64,000 nucleotides of DNA from Tessaracoccus lapidicaptus (lineage in GTDB: Bacteria; Actinomycetota; Actinomycetes; Propionibacteriales; Propionibacteriaceae), in contig NZ_MBQD01000020.1 in NCBI RefSeq assembly GCF_001693815.1, positions 248,001 to 312,000 of the forward strand, written 5' to 3'. Under the pieces are notes generated by a model. That model saw nothing but the letters and a program-made list of their open reading frames with translations. It did not search any database and was not told the DNA's origin. Shown here in pieces: positions 1-8,819 of this stretch. Position numbers and translations under genes: made by a program. The number at the start of each line of letters is the position of its first letter. Positions within the stretch are counted from its first letter, which is position 1.

Positions 1-75
1 CTCAGTTTCCTGGAGGGCCGCGCGCGGCTCGCCGAACTGGGCGTCGACAACGTGACCGCGGTCCTGACAGTCTGA
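1..75 (+). CDS. apt: Adenine phosphoribosyltransferase, C-terminal fragment
   Basis: Only the last 24 codons are present, ending at TGA 73–75. The tail reads LSFLEGRARLAELGV and then a hydrophobic end. It resembles the C-terminal strand and helix of actinobacterial adenine phosphoribosyltransferases, which turn adenine and PRPP into AMP. The position supports this, because apt lies just before the (p)ppGpp synthetase gene rel in many actinobacteria. Here one channel gene separates them, and its ATG lies four bases after this stop. The fragment is too short for a firm identification on sequence alone. Confidence 0.6.
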   Translation, partial: LSFLEGRARLAELGVDNVTAVLTV

Positions 76-79
76 GCTC

Positions 80-1168
80 ATGGCGAAACTGGAGCCGGGC
101 GGCCGCGAGGGTGTCCTCTCGCTGGTCAGCCTGCCCCGGATCTCCCTGTCGCCGTTCAAGGAGCTCGCCCGGCGGACGGCGCTGGCGCTGCTCATCCTCA
201 TGCTCAACACGTTCATCGTGTGGCTGGACCGCGACGCGTACATCGACAACACGGCCGGCGACGGCGTGCAGCTGCTCGACGCGTTGTACTACTCGACCGT
301 CACGATGACCACGACCGGCTACGGCGACATCACCCCGGTGGCCGCCCATGCCCGCCTCATGAACGTGCTCGTCGTCACGCCGCTGCGCATCGGCTTCCTG
401 GTCCTGCTCGTCGGCACCACCATCGAGGTGCTGACGAAGGAGGGCAGCCGCAGCATCGCGGACCTGTTCTGGAGGAGAAAGATGCGCAACCACGTCGTCG
501 TCATCGGGTACGGCACGAAGGGCCGCAGCGCGGTCAACACGCTGCGCCGGCAGGGCGAGTCGCCGGAGAAGATCCTCGTCATCGACCAGCACGCCAGCGC
601 TGTCGCGGACGCCAACTTCGACGGGCTGGCGGCCTTCCAGGGCGACGCCACCCGGCGCGAGCTGCTCCGCCGGGCGGAGATCAGCAAGGCCAAACAGGTG
701 ATCATCTCGCTCGACCGCGACGACACGGCCATCCTCACCACCCTGACCGTCCGGCAGCTCAACCCCACGGCCGGCGTCGTCGTCGCGGTGCGCGAGCACG
801 AGAACGTGCCGCTCGTGCGGCAGTCGGGGGCCTCGTCGGTCGTCACGTCCTCGGAGACGGTGGGCCGCCTGCTGGGCCTGTCGGCGCTCGGCCCCGAGCT
901 GGGCACGATCATGCAGGACATGCTGACCGGCGCCGAGGGGCTCGAGGTGCACCAGCGTCTCGCCGAACCCCACGAGGCCGGGCAGCCGCCGTCGGCGGTG
1001 CAGGGGGAGCGCGTCATCGGCATCATCCGCAACGGCACGCTGCGCCGGTTCTACGACCAGACCGCAGCACGCGTCGAGATCGGCGACGAGCTCATCGTCG
1101 TGCGCCGCGCGCAGCCGCCGGTTCGCGACGCCAAACACATCCTCGGCGCCTTCGACCCGGACAGCTAG
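80..1168 (+). CDS. Two-transmembrane potassium channel with RCK (TrkA-N) domain
   Basis: This 362-residue protein is a likely K+ channel of the MthK/Kch type. It has a first membrane helix at about residues 34–50 and a pore loop ending in the selectivity filter TTTGYGD at about 77–83. A second helix follows at about 92–113. The cytoplasmic RCK domain begins with the nucleotide-binding motif GYGTKGRS at about 143–150, and a C-terminal TrkA-C-like region ends near residue 350. The ATG lies four bases after the stop of the apt fragment, so the two are probably co-transcribed. A channel gene between apt and rel is not part of the usual actinobacterial order, so it looks inserted. The family is clear; the ligand and gating cannot be read from the sequence. 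Confidence 0.9.
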   Translation: MAKLEPGGREGVLSLVSLPRISLSPFKELARRTALALLILMLNTFIVWLDRDAYIDNTAGDGVQLLDALYYSTVTMTTTGYGDITPVAAHARLMNVLVVTPLRIGFLVLLVGTTIEVLTKEGSRSIADLFWRRKMRNHVVVIGYGTKGRSAVNTLRRQGESPEKILVIDQHASAVADANFDGLAAFQGDATRRELLRRAEISKAKQVIISLDRDDTAILTTLTVRQLNPTAGVVVAVREHENVPLVRQSGASSVVTSSETVGRLLGLSALGPELGTIMQDMLTGAEGLEVHQRLAEPHEAGQPPSAVQGERVIGIIRNGTLRRFYDQTAARVEIGDELIVVRRAQPPVRDAKHILGAFDPDS

Positions 1169-1205
1169 GATTGGTTGACAGCGCTCGTGTGAGGGGAGGC
1201 CGGAC

Positions 1206-3479
1206 ATGACCGATGAGCTGACCGGAGTGTCACGACTGGTCACCGGCCCCGAACAGCCCCGGCTGCGGATGCGGCACCGCCTCGCCCGGCTGGGGGCCGT
1301 CCGCTCCAAGAGCGCCGTGCTGGACCCGCTGTTCCGGATCGTCCGGTCGAACCACCCCAAGGCTGACCTCGACATCATCGAACGCGCCTACCGCGTCGCG
1401 GAGCGCTGCCACGAGGGGCAGAAGCGCAAGTCGGGGGATCCGTACATCACGCATCCGCTCGCCGTCGCCACGATCCTCGCCGAGCTCGGCATGACCGAGC
1501 CCGTCCTGGTGGCTGCGCTGCTCCACGACACCGTCGAGGACACCCCCTACACGCTGGAGCAGCTGCGCGAGGACTTCTCCGACGAGGTCGCCCGCATGGT
1601 CGACGGCGTCACGAAGCTCGACAAGCTCACCTACGGCGAGACCGCCAAGGCCGAGACCATCCGCAAGATGATCATGGCGACCTCCGAGGAGGTGCGCGTC
1701 CTGGTCATCAAGCTCGCCGACCGGCTCCACAACATGCGCACCCTCGGGTTCCTGCGCCCCGACAAGCAGGTGCGGATCGCCACCGAGACCTTGAACATCT
1801 TCGCGCCCCTGGCCCACCGCCTGGGCATGAACACCATCAAGTGGGAACTCGAGGACCTGTCGTTCGCGATCATCGAGCCGAAGATCTACGCCGAGATCGT
1901 CGACATGGTGGCGCAGCAGGCCCCCTACCGCGAGCGGTACCTGCGCGAGCTCATCGGCCAGTTCCAGACGCTGCTGACCGACGCCAAGATCACCGCGACC
2001 GTCTACGGCCGCCCCAAGCACTACTACTCGATCTACCAGAAGATGATGGTGCGCGGCCGCGACTTCAAGGAGATCTACGACCTCATCGGGCTGCGAGTCC
2101 TGGTCGAGGACACGCCCACCTGCTACGCCGTCCTCGGCGTGGCGCACGCCGCGTGGAAGCCCATCCCGGGCCGGTTCAAGGACTACATCGCCGGCCCGAA
2201 GTTCAACATGTACCAGTCGCTCCACACCACCGTGCTGGGCGCCAACAACGAGCCCGTCGAGCTGCAGATCCGCACGCACGAGATGCACCGACGCGCCGAG
2301 TACGGTGTCGCGGCGCACTGGAAGTACAAGGAGGACCTCAAGCACGGCGTCACGCCCGAGGAGGCCGGGCTGCGGGCCATGCACCAGCTGGGCGTCATGT
2401 CGAAGGAGACCGAGGATCCCAGCGAGTTCCTCGACTCCGTGATGTTCGAGATCAACGCCGACGAGATCTACGTCTTCACCCCGAAGGGGGAGGTGATGGC
2501 GCTGCCGGTCGGCGCCACGCCCGTCGACTTCGCGTTCGCCGTCCACACGGAGGTCGGGTACCGCTGCATCGGCGCCCGCGTCAACGGCCGGCTGGTGTCG
2601 CTCAGCACCCGGCTTGTGCAGGGGGACAAGGTCGAGATCCTCACCTCCAAGGCCGAGGGCGCGGGCCCGAGCCGGGACTGGCTCGGGTTCGTCGTCTCGT
2701 CGCGGGCGCGGCAGAAGATCCGCCAGTACTTCTCCCGGGAGCGCCGGGACGAGGCCATCGAGCAGGGCAAGGAGGCCCTCGCCAAGGACCTGCGGCGCAC
2801 CGGGCTGCCGATGCAGCGCCTGCTCACGCTGGAGAACCTCACCGCGGTGGCCAACGAGCTGGGCTTTAAGGACGTCTCGTCGCTCTACAACGCCATCGGT
2901 GAGGGGCACCTCGGCGCCCAGGGCGTGGTCGAGAAGCTCATCGTGCTGCACGGCGGCGAGGAGGAGACCGTCGACACGGTCACCGAGGACATCGTCGTCA
3001 AGCAGCGCCGCCGGCCCGTGCGCGACGGGGCCCATGTGCTGGTCGACGGCGACGACTCGGTCGCGGCCAAGTTCGCCAAGTGCTGCTACCCGCTGCCGGG
3101 CGACGAGATCATCGGCTTCGTCACGCGCAGCGAGGGCGTGTCGGTCCACCGCGCGGACTGCACCAACGTCCCGGCGTTGATCAAGAAGGAACCTGAGCGC
3201 ATCGTCGACGTGGCCTGGTCGGCGCGCGAGCCGGGAGCGACCTTCCTCGTCACCATCCAGGTCGAGGGCATCGACCGGTCACGGCTGCTGTCGGACGTGT
3301 CGTCGGTGCTGTCCGAACAGCACGTCGACATCCTGTCGGTCAACATCACCACCAACAAGCAGCGGCAGTTCAGCGGGCGCATGACCTTCGAAGCAGCGGA
3401 CCCGACGCACCTGCAGCATGTGATCAGTCAGGTGCGCCGGGTCCCCGGCGTCTACGACGTGTTCCGCGTCGTCGGCTAG
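1206..3479 (+). CDS. rel: Bifunctional (p)ppGpp synthetase/hydrolase, RelA/SpoT family
   Basis: This 757-residue protein makes and degrades the stringent-response alarmone (p)ppGpp. The N-terminal HD hydrolase domain has H69, H83 and the H107-D108 pair in LLHDTVEDT. The synthetase domain shows GRPKHYYSIYQKM, EIYDLIGLRVLVED and YQSLHTTV. A TGS domain follows (DEIYVFTPKGEVMALP) and an ACT domain closes the protein (about 680–757). Both catalytic domains look intact, as expected for the single long Rel of actinobacteria. The ATG at 1206 follows a GGGGAGG ribosome site. The next gene is convergent and its stop is only two bases away. Confidence 0.96.
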   Translation: MTDELTGVSRLVTGPEQPRLRMRHRLARLGAVRSKSAVLDPLFRIVRSNHPKADLDIIERAYRVAERCHEGQKRKSGDPYITHPLAVATILAELGMTEPVLVAALLHDTVEDTPYTLEQLREDFSDEVARMVDGVTKLDKLTYGETAKAETIRKMIMATSEEVRVLVIKLADRLHNMRTLGFLRPDKQVRIATETLNIFAPLAHRLGMNTIKWELEDLSFAIIEPKIYAEIVDMVAQQAPYRERYLRELIGQFQTLLTDAKITATVYGRPKHYYSIYQKMMVRGRDFKEIYDLIGLRVLVEDTPTCYAVLGVAHAAWKPIPGRFKDYIAGPKFNMYQSLHTTVLGANNEPVELQIRTHEMHRRAEYGVAAHWKYKEDLKHGVTPEEAGLRAMHQLGVMSKETEDPSEFLDSVMFEINADEIYVFTPKGEVMALPVGATPVDFAFAVHTEVGYRCIGARVNGRLVSLSTRLVQGDKVEILTSKAEGAGPSRDWLGFVVSSRARQKIRQYFSRERRDEAIEQGKEALAKDLRRTGLPMQRLLTLENLTAVANELGFKDVSSLYNAIGEGHLGAQGVVEKLIVLHGGEEETVDTVTEDIVVKQRRRPVRDGAHVLVDGDDSVAAKFAKCCYPLPGDEIIGFVTRSEGVSVHRADCTNVPALIKKEPERIVDVAWSAREPGATFLVTIQVEGIDRSRLLSDVSSVLSEQHVDILSVNITTNKQRQFSGRMTFEAADPTHLQHVISQVRRVPGVYDVFRVVG

Positions 3480-3481
3480 CC

Positions 3482-4726
3482 TCAGCGCGTGAAGTCGGCC
3501 AGGGTGGCCCGGGCCTGGTCCAGCCAGCTCTGGTAGGTCTCGATGGACCTCGCGGCGTCCTTGGCCTTCCGGGCGTCGCCCTTCGACTCGGCCGCCGCCA
3601 GGTCCGCCTGGAGCTTGGCGATCTGAGCCTCGAACATCGCCACGGTGTCCTCGGCACGCTTGCGCGCCTCGGGGTCCGTGCGCTTCCACTCCTCGGCCTC
3701 CATCGCCGACACCTTGTCGCCGATGGCGCGGACGCGGCCGTCGAGGTCGCGCATGGCGGCGCGCGGCACGTGGCCCACCTCGTTGTACTTCGCCAGGAAC
3801 TCGCGGTGCGTGGCCTTGGCGGCCTCCACGTCGGTCACGCCCTCGAGGTCGCGCTCCACCTGGTCGACCAGCGCCTGCTTGGCGGCCAGGTTCTCGGCCT
3901 GCTCGCCGTCGACGGCGCTCTGCGCGGCGGTCCGCGCCTCGAAGAACCTGTCCTGCAACCCGCGGAAGCGGGTCCACAGGGCGTCGTCCTCGCCGCGGCG
4001 GGCGCTGCCCGCGGCCTTCCAGCGCTGCATGAGGTCCCGGAAGGCGGCCGAGGTGGCGCCCCAGTCCGTCGACTCCGCGAGCGGCTCCGCCTCGGCGATG
4101 ATCGCCTCCTTGGCGGCCTTGGCGGTGTCGCGGCGCTGGTTCAGGTCCGAGAAGTGGGCCTTGCGGCGCCGCGTGTACTGCGTGCGCGCGGACGAGAAGC
4201 GGTGCCACAGCTCGTTGTCCGTGGCCCGGTCGACCCGGGGGAGCGCCTTCCACTCGTCGAGCAGCACCCGGAACCGGTCGACGCCGCCGCGCCAGTCCTC
4301 GCCGGCGGCCAGGGTCTCCGCCTCGGCGACCATGGTCTCCTTCGCGGCGACGGTGGCGGCGTTCTGCTCCGCGCGCTGGGCCTTGCGAGCCTCGATCTGG
4401 GCGGGCAGCACCTCGCTCAGGGCGTCGAGGCGGGCGGCCAGGGCCTGCAGGTCGCCGACGGCGTTGGCCTCCATGACGTTGGTGCGGGCCGTGGCGATGG
4501 CCGTGCGCGCCTCTTCGGGCGACATCGCCTGGGCGGCGACGCGCGCCTCGAGCAGGCCGACCTCGGCGGCCAGGTTCTCGTAGCGGCGGACGTAGAAGGC
4601 CATGGCCTCGTCGGGGGTGGAGTCGGGGATCTGCCCGACACTTCGTTCGGTGTCACCCACCGTGACGTAGACCGTGCCGTCAGGATCGACGCGGCCGAAG
4701 TCGGAGGGCGCTTGCGGTTCGCTCAT
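3482..4726 (-). CDS. DUF349 domain-containing protein
   Basis: This 414-residue, highly charged and mostly helical protein carries repeated DUF349 modules. Each has a conserved tryptophan and a W-K core, as in LLDEWKALPRVDRATDNELWHRF and DLMQRWKAAGSARRGEDDALW. No membrane segment or signal is seen. Proteins with DUF349 are common in actinobacteria next to rel, but their biochemical role is not established. The start ATG at 4726 has a TAGATT hexamer six bases upstream on the same strand, which suggests a leaderless mRNA. It is divergent from the MBL-fold gene across a 30-base gap. Confidence 0.85.
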   Translation of the reverse strand: MSEPQAPSDFGRVDPDGTVYVTVGDTERSVGQIPDSTPDEAMAFYVRRYENLAAEVGLLEARVAAQAMSPEEARTAIATARTNVMEANAVGDLQALAARLDALSEVLPAQIEARKAQRAEQNAATVAAKETMVAEAETLAAGEDWRGGVDRFRVLLDEWKALPRVDRATDNELWHRFSSARTQYTRRRKAHFSDLNQRRDTAKAAKEAIIAEAEPLAESTDWGATSAAFRDLMQRWKAAGSARRGEDDALWTRFRGLQDRFFEARTAAQSAVDGEQAENLAAKQALVDQVERDLEGVTDVEAAKATHREFLAKYNEVGHVPRAAMRDLDGRVRAIGDKVSAMEAEEWKRTDPEARKRAEDTVAMFEAQIAKLQADLAAAESKGDARKAKDAARSIETYQSWLDQARATLADFTR

Positions 4727-4732
4727 GCGCCA

Positions 4733-4750
4733 AATCTAGCGGGATAGGGT
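4733..4750. promoter_or_regulatory. Divergent leaderless promoters for the DUF349 and MBL genes
   Basis: On the minus strand a TAGATT hexamer (4733–4738) ends six bases before the DUF349 ATG. On the plus strand TAGGGT (4745–4750) ends six bases before the GTG of the MBL gene. In actinobacteria a TANNNT -10 box at this distance puts the transcription start on the first base of the start codon. Both genes would then make leaderless mRNAs from one 30-base spacer. The -35 regions would lie over each other's start regions. Confidence 0.6.
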
Positions 4751-4756
4751 GGGGTC

Positions 4757-5416
4757 GTGCTCATCCAGCCCATACCGGTATCGCCCTGGCAGGCCAACTG
4801 CTACGTCGTTCTCGCCGACGAGAAGGCGACGCAGTGCGTCATCGTGGACCCCGGGATCACGGCCGCGGGGCCAGTCGCGCGCTACGTCGAGGAGCGGGGC
4901 GTCACGCCCGTCGCGCTGCTCGCGACGCACGGCCACCTGGACCACGTCGGCGACGCCCACCTGCTGGCGGCCCGCTGGAAGATCCCGCTGCACATCGCTG
5001 CCGCCGACCGTCACCTGCTGGAACGGCCGGGCGACGGCCTCGGCCCGCAGGGGACCGCGCTCATGCGCCAACTCACGGGCACCGACACGCTGCCCCCCGT
5101 CGCCGACGTCCGCGACCTGACCGGGGACATCGAGCTCGCTGGCCTCTACGTCAGCCCGTTCGCCGCCCCCGGACACACGCCCGGATCGACGCTGCTCGAC
5201 GTCACCTCGGCCGACACCCGCGTCGTCTTCACCGGCGACGTCATCTTCGCGGGCACCATCGGCCGCACGGATCTGCCCGGCGGTAGCATGACCGAGATGC
5301 GCCGCTCGCTGCGGAACATCGTCGAGCGGTTCCCCGCCGACGTCGTGCTCCTGCCGGGGCACGGCCGGCCCACCACCCTCGCCGAGGAACTCGACACCAA
5401 CAGTTACCTTCGTTGA
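4757..5416 (+). CDS. MBL-fold metallo-hydrolase (glyoxalase II-like)
   Basis: This 219-residue protein has the metallo-beta-lactamase fold with the metal motif THGHLDHVGD at about residues 55–64. Later metal ligands lie in AAPGHTPGST, in FTGD and in LPGHGRPT near the end. The family includes hydroxyacylglutathione hydrolases, but the substrate is unknown. In mycobacteria a homologous MBL gene also precedes hisS (Rv2581c–hisS), so the linkage is conserved. The start is GTG 4757, supported by the -10 hexamer six bases upstream. hisS follows after 19 bases and probably shares the transcript. Confidence 0.88.
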   Translation: MLIQPIPVSPWQANCYVVLADEKATQCVIVDPGITAAGPVARYVEERGVTPVALLATHGHLDHVGDAHLLAARWKIPLHIAAADRHLLERPGDGLGPQGTALMRQLTGTDTLPPVADVRDLTGDIELAGLYVSPFAAPGHTPGSTLLDVTSADTRVVFTGDVIFAGTIGRTDLPGGSMTEMRRSLRNIVERFPADVVLLPGHGRPTTLAEELDTNSYLR

Positions 5417-5435
5417 CGCCAAAGTGAGGTCGCAC

Positions 5436-6770
5436 GTGCCCCGCCCCAAGCCGCTGAGCGGATTTCCCGAGTTCCTCCCCGCGGGACGCATCGTCGAGAA
5501 CCGCGTGCTCGACGTCGTGCGCACCACCTTCGAGCTGCACGGCTTCGCGCCCATCGAGACCCGCGCCGTCGAGCCGCTGGACCAGCTGGCGCGCAAGGGC
5601 GAGATCGAGAAGGAGATCTACGTCGTCCGGCGGCTGCACGCCGAGGCCGGCGACGCCGACGAACTGGGGCTGCACTTCGACCTCACCGTCCCCTTCGCCC
5701 GCTACGTGCTGGAGAACTCCGGGCACCTGGCCTTCCCCTTCCGCCGGTACCAGATCCAGAAGGTGTGGCGCGGGGAGCGCCCGCAGGAGGGCCGCTACCG
5801 CGAGTTCACGCAGGCCGACATCGACATCGTCGGGCAGGGCGCGCTCGCGGCGCACCACGACGTCGAGATCCCGCTGGTGGCACTCGACGTGTTCGAGACG
5901 CTGCGCCGCGACCTCGGCCTGCCCCCCGTGAGCCTGCGCGTCAACAACCGCAAGCTCTCCGAGGGCTTCTACCGCGGCCTCGGCATCGAGGACCCCGCCG
6001 CCGTGCTGCAGCGGGTCGACAAGTACGACAAGATCGGCCCCGACGCGGTCGTCGAGCTCCTCACCGGAGAGCTGGGTCTCACCGCCGCCCAGGCCCGCGC
6101 CTGCGTGGAGCTGGCCGGCATCGCCACCGAGGACGAGTCGGTCGTGGACCGGGTCCGGGCCCTCGGTGTCCAGCACGAACTCCTCGACCAGGGACTCGAC
6201 GAACTCGCCGGCCTCATGCGGGTGGCCGGCCGCCAGGCCCCGGGCAGGGTCGTCGCCGACCTCCGGATCGCCCGCGGCCTCGACTACTACACCGGCACCG
6301 TCTACGAGACGTTCCTCGTCGGATCCGAGAAGCTCGGCTCCGTGGCCTCGGGCGGGCGCTACGACTCCCTCGCCAGCGACGGCAAGGTGACCTTCCCGGG
6401 CGTCGGCTACTCGTTCGGCATCACCCGGATCCTCGCGCCGCTCATCGGTCGCGGCCGCCTGGTGGCCTCGCGCAGCGTGCCGAGCGCCGTGCTGGTCGCC
6501 GTCGACGACGAGGAGTCGCGCGAGCGGGCCATCGCTGTCGCGGGGGCACTGCGCGCTCGCGGCATTGCCGTCGAGGTGGCGCCCAAGGCCGACAAGTTCG
6601 GCCGGCAGATCCGCTACGCGGAGCGGCGCGGCATCCCCTTCGTCTGGTTCGGGGCCGGCTACGACGACTCCGTCAAGGACATCCGATCCGGGGATCAGCA
6701 GCCCGCGTCCCCGGACACGTGGGAGCCCCCCGCCGCGGACCTGGTCCCGGTCGTGGGACCGGCCGACTGA
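5436..6770 (+). CDS. hisS: Histidine--tRNA ligase
   Basis: This class II synthetase charges tRNA-His and is 444 residues long. Motif 2 appears as KVWRGERPQEGRYREFTQADIDIVG in several overlapping conserved pieces, and the histidine-specific motif RGLDYYTGTVYE is present. The C-terminal anticodon-binding domain starts near residue 345 (VLVAVDDEES). I chose GTG 5436 (protein MPRPKPLSGFPEF) because GAGGT lies about six bases upstream; the in-frame GTG at 5424 has no such site. It follows the MBL gene closely. Confidence 0.95.
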   Translation: MPRPKPLSGFPEFLPAGRIVENRVLDVVRTTFELHGFAPIETRAVEPLDQLARKGEIEKEIYVVRRLHAEAGDADELGLHFDLTVPFARYVLENSGHLAFPFRRYQIQKVWRGERPQEGRYREFTQADIDIVGQGALAAHHDVEIPLVALDVFETLRRDLGLPPVSLRVNNRKLSEGFYRGLGIEDPAAVLQRVDKYDKIGPDAVVELLTGELGLTAAQARACVELAGIATEDESVVDRVRALGVQHELLDQGLDELAGLMRVAGRQAPGRVVADLRIARGLDYYTGTVYETFLVGSEKLGSVASGGRYDSLASDGKVTFPGVGYSFGITRILAPLIGRGRLVASRSVPSAVLVAVDDEESRERAIAVAGALRARGIAVEVAPKADKFGRQIRYAERRGIPFVWFGAGYDDSVKDIRSGDQQPASPDTWEPPAADLVPVVGPAD

Positions 6771-6795
6771 TTCACGTGCGCCCGCCCCGCGCGGC

Positions 6796-6801
6796 TAGCA
6801 T
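6796..6801 (+). promoter_or_regulatory. Putative -10 element of aspS
   Basis: TAGCAT lies 48 bases before the GTG start of aspS in the 79-base hisS–aspS gap. It fits the actinobacterial TANNNT consensus and would give a short leader carrying the AAAGGAA ribosome site. No good -35 box is visible. Confidence 0.35.
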
Positions 6802-6849
6802 GGCTCGTCCGAGCTGCACCGTCTATGCAGCCGATCAGAAAGGAACACC

Positions 6850-8637
6850 GTGATCCGCACCCACGATGCCGGAACGCTCCGCCGCGAGCACGCAGGCCAG
6901 ACCGTCGTCCTCGCCGGATGGGTCGCCAAGCGCCGCGACCACGGCGGGCTCGCCTTCATCGACCTGCGGGACGCCTCGGGGCGTGTGCAGGTCGTGATCC
7001 GCGACGAGTTGCTGGCCGCGACCGGTGCGCACGACCTCCGCAACGAGTACTGCATCAAGGTCACCGGCGTCGTCGAGGTCCGCCCCGAGGGCAACGAGAA
7101 CCCCGACCTGCCCACCGGCGAGATCGAGGTCGCGATCGCCGAGCTGGAGGTGCTCAACACGTCGGCCCCGCTCCCGTTCCAGATCGACGAGCGCGTGAAC
7201 GTCGGCGAGGAGGCGCGGCTCAAGTACCGCTACCTCGACCTGCGCCGCCCGGCACCGGGCGCGGCGATCCGCCTGCGCTCGCAGGTGAACCAGGCCGCCC
7301 GGCGCGTCCTGCACGCCCGCGACTTCGTCGAGATCGAGACCCCGACGCTGACCCGCTCCACCCCGGAGGGTGCCCGGGACTTCATCGTCCCGGCCCGCCT
7401 CGCCCCGGGGTCCTGGTACGCGCTGCCCCAGTCGCCGCAGCTGTTCAAGCAGCTGCTCATGGTCGCCGGCATGGAGCGCTATTACCAGATCGCCCGCTGC
7501 TACCGCGACGAGGACTTCCGCGCCGACCGCCAGCCCGAGTTCACCCAGCTCGACGTCGAGATGAGCTTCGTGGACCAGGACGACGTCATCGAGCTCGGCG
7601 AGGAACTGATCCGCGAGATCTGGGCGCTCATCGGCGTGGAGCTCAGCACGCCGTTCCCGCGCATCACGTATCTCGACGCGATGGACCGCTACGGCTCCGA
7701 CAAGCCGGACCTGCGCTTCGACCTGGAGATCAGCGAACTCACCTCGTACTTCGCCGACACCACGTTCCGCGTGTTCCAAGCCCCCTACGTCGGCGCCATC
7801 GTCATGCCCGGCGGCGGGTCCCAGCCGCGACGCACCTTCGACGCCTGGCAGGAATGGGCCAAGCAGCGCGGCGCCAAGGGGCTGGCCTACGTCACCCTCG
7901 ACGACGCCGGCGAGCTGGGCGGTCCCGTCGCGAAGAACCTGTCCGACGCGGAGCGCGCCGGCCTGGCCGCCGCCACCGGCGCGAAGCCGGGCGACTGCAT
8001 CTTCTTCGCCGCCGGCGCCCGGGCAGCCTCCCAGGCGCTCCTCGGCGCGGCACGCAACGAGATCGGCGAGCGCTGCGGGCTCATCGACGAGGACGCCTGG
8101 AGCTTCCTCTGGGTCGTCGACGCGCCGCTGTTCAAGCCCGCCTCGGACGCCAAGGCCGAGGGTGACGTCGCCGTCGGTGAGGGCGCCTGGACGGCCGTGC
8201 ACCACGCGTTCACGTCGCCGAAGCCCGAGTGCCTCGACACGTTCGACACTGATCCCGGCGGCGCGCTGGCCTACGCCTACGACATTGTGTGCAACGGCAA
8301 CGAGATCGGTGGCGGGTCGATCCGTATCCACCGCCGCGACGTGCAGGAGCGCGTGTTCAAGGTCATGGGCATCGGCGCCGAGGAGGCGCAGGAGAAGTTC
8401 GGCTTCCTCCTCGACGCGTTCCAGTTCGGCGCCCCGCCGCACGGCGGCATCGCGTTCGGCTGGGACCGCATCGTGGCGCTGCTGAGCCGCTCCGAGTCGA
8501 TCCGCGACGTCATCGCGTTCCCCAAGAGCGGCGGCGGCTACGACCCGCTGACGCAGGCGCCGGCGCCGATCTCCGCGCAGCAGCGCAAGGAGGCGGGCGT
8601 GGACGCCAAGCCCGAGCCGAAGGACGCGGCCAAGTAG
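6850..8637 (+). CDS. aspS: Aspartate--tRNA ligase
   Basis: This 595-residue protein is a bacterial-type class II synthetase. It has an N-terminal OB anticodon-binding domain (about 1–110), then the catalytic core with [16 protein letters not shown], motif 2 ([20 protein letters not shown]) and motif 3 ([13 protein letters not shown]). The bacterial GAD insertion lies between about 290 and 420. The start is GTG 6850 after AAAGGAACACC. Whether the enzyme also charges tRNA-Asn, as many actinobacterial AspRS do, cannot be told here. The downstream exporter gene is convergent, and a strong hairpin lies just after the stop. Confidence 0.95.
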   Translation: MIRTHDAGTLRREHAGQTVVLAGWVAKRRDHGGLAFIDLRDASGRVQVVIRDELLAATGAHDLRNEYCIKVTGVVEVRPEGNENPDLPTGEIEVAIAELEVLNTSAPLPFQIDERVNVGEEARLKYRYLDLRRPAPGAAIRLRSQVNQAARRVLHARDFVEIETPTLTRSTPEGARDFIVPARLAPGSWYALPQSPQLFKQLLMVAGMERYYQIARCYRDEDFRADRQPEFTQLDVEMSFVDQDDVIELGEELIREIWALIGVELSTPFPRITYLDAMDRYGSDKPDLRFDLEISELTSYFADTTFRVFQAPYVGAIVMPGGGSQPRRTFDAWQEWAKQRGAKGLAYVTLDDAGELGGPVAKNLSDAERAGLAAATGAKPGDCIFFAAGARAASQALLGAARNEIGERCGLIDEDAWSFLWVVDAPLFKPASDAKAEGDVAVGEGAWTAVHHAFTSPKPECLDTFDTDPGGALAYAYDIVCNGNEIGGGSIRIHRRDVQERVFKVMGIGAEEAQEKFGFLLDAFQFGAPPHGGIAFGWDRIVALLSRSESIRDVIAFPKSGGGYDPLTQAPAPISAQQRKEAGVDAKPEPKDAAK

Positions 8638-8643
8638 CGGCCG

Positions 8644-8677
8644 GCGCCCGGCGCCGGTCCAGTCCGGTGCCGGGCGC
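8644..8677 (+). terminator. Hairpin after aspS
   Basis: A 14-base-pair GC stem with one G·U pair (arms 8644–8657 and 8664–8677) and a six-base loop begins seven bases after the aspS stop. There is no T-run, which is common for actinobacterial terminators. The rest of the gap to 8819 is GC-rich, with imperfect copies of GGTGYCGGGCGC near 8666 and 8702, and holds no convincing gene. Confidence 0.6.
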
Positions 8678-8819
8678 TGACCCCGGGCGTAGGTTCTGTT
8701 CGGTGTCGGGCGCCGGGGCCGGGCCCACTGGCACGACACGCCGTGGAACAGCGCCCTCGAGCGCGTAGGCGGGCGCGAGGAGCGCCCGGGCGGCACATTC
8801 GTGTCGGTGCCCGGCTGCG

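Noticed and set aside
8678-8819. Short open frames between aspS and the exporter
   Set aside because: No ribosome sites and Arg/Pro/Gly-rich composition; the area is better explained as GC-rich spacer with short imperfect repeats.
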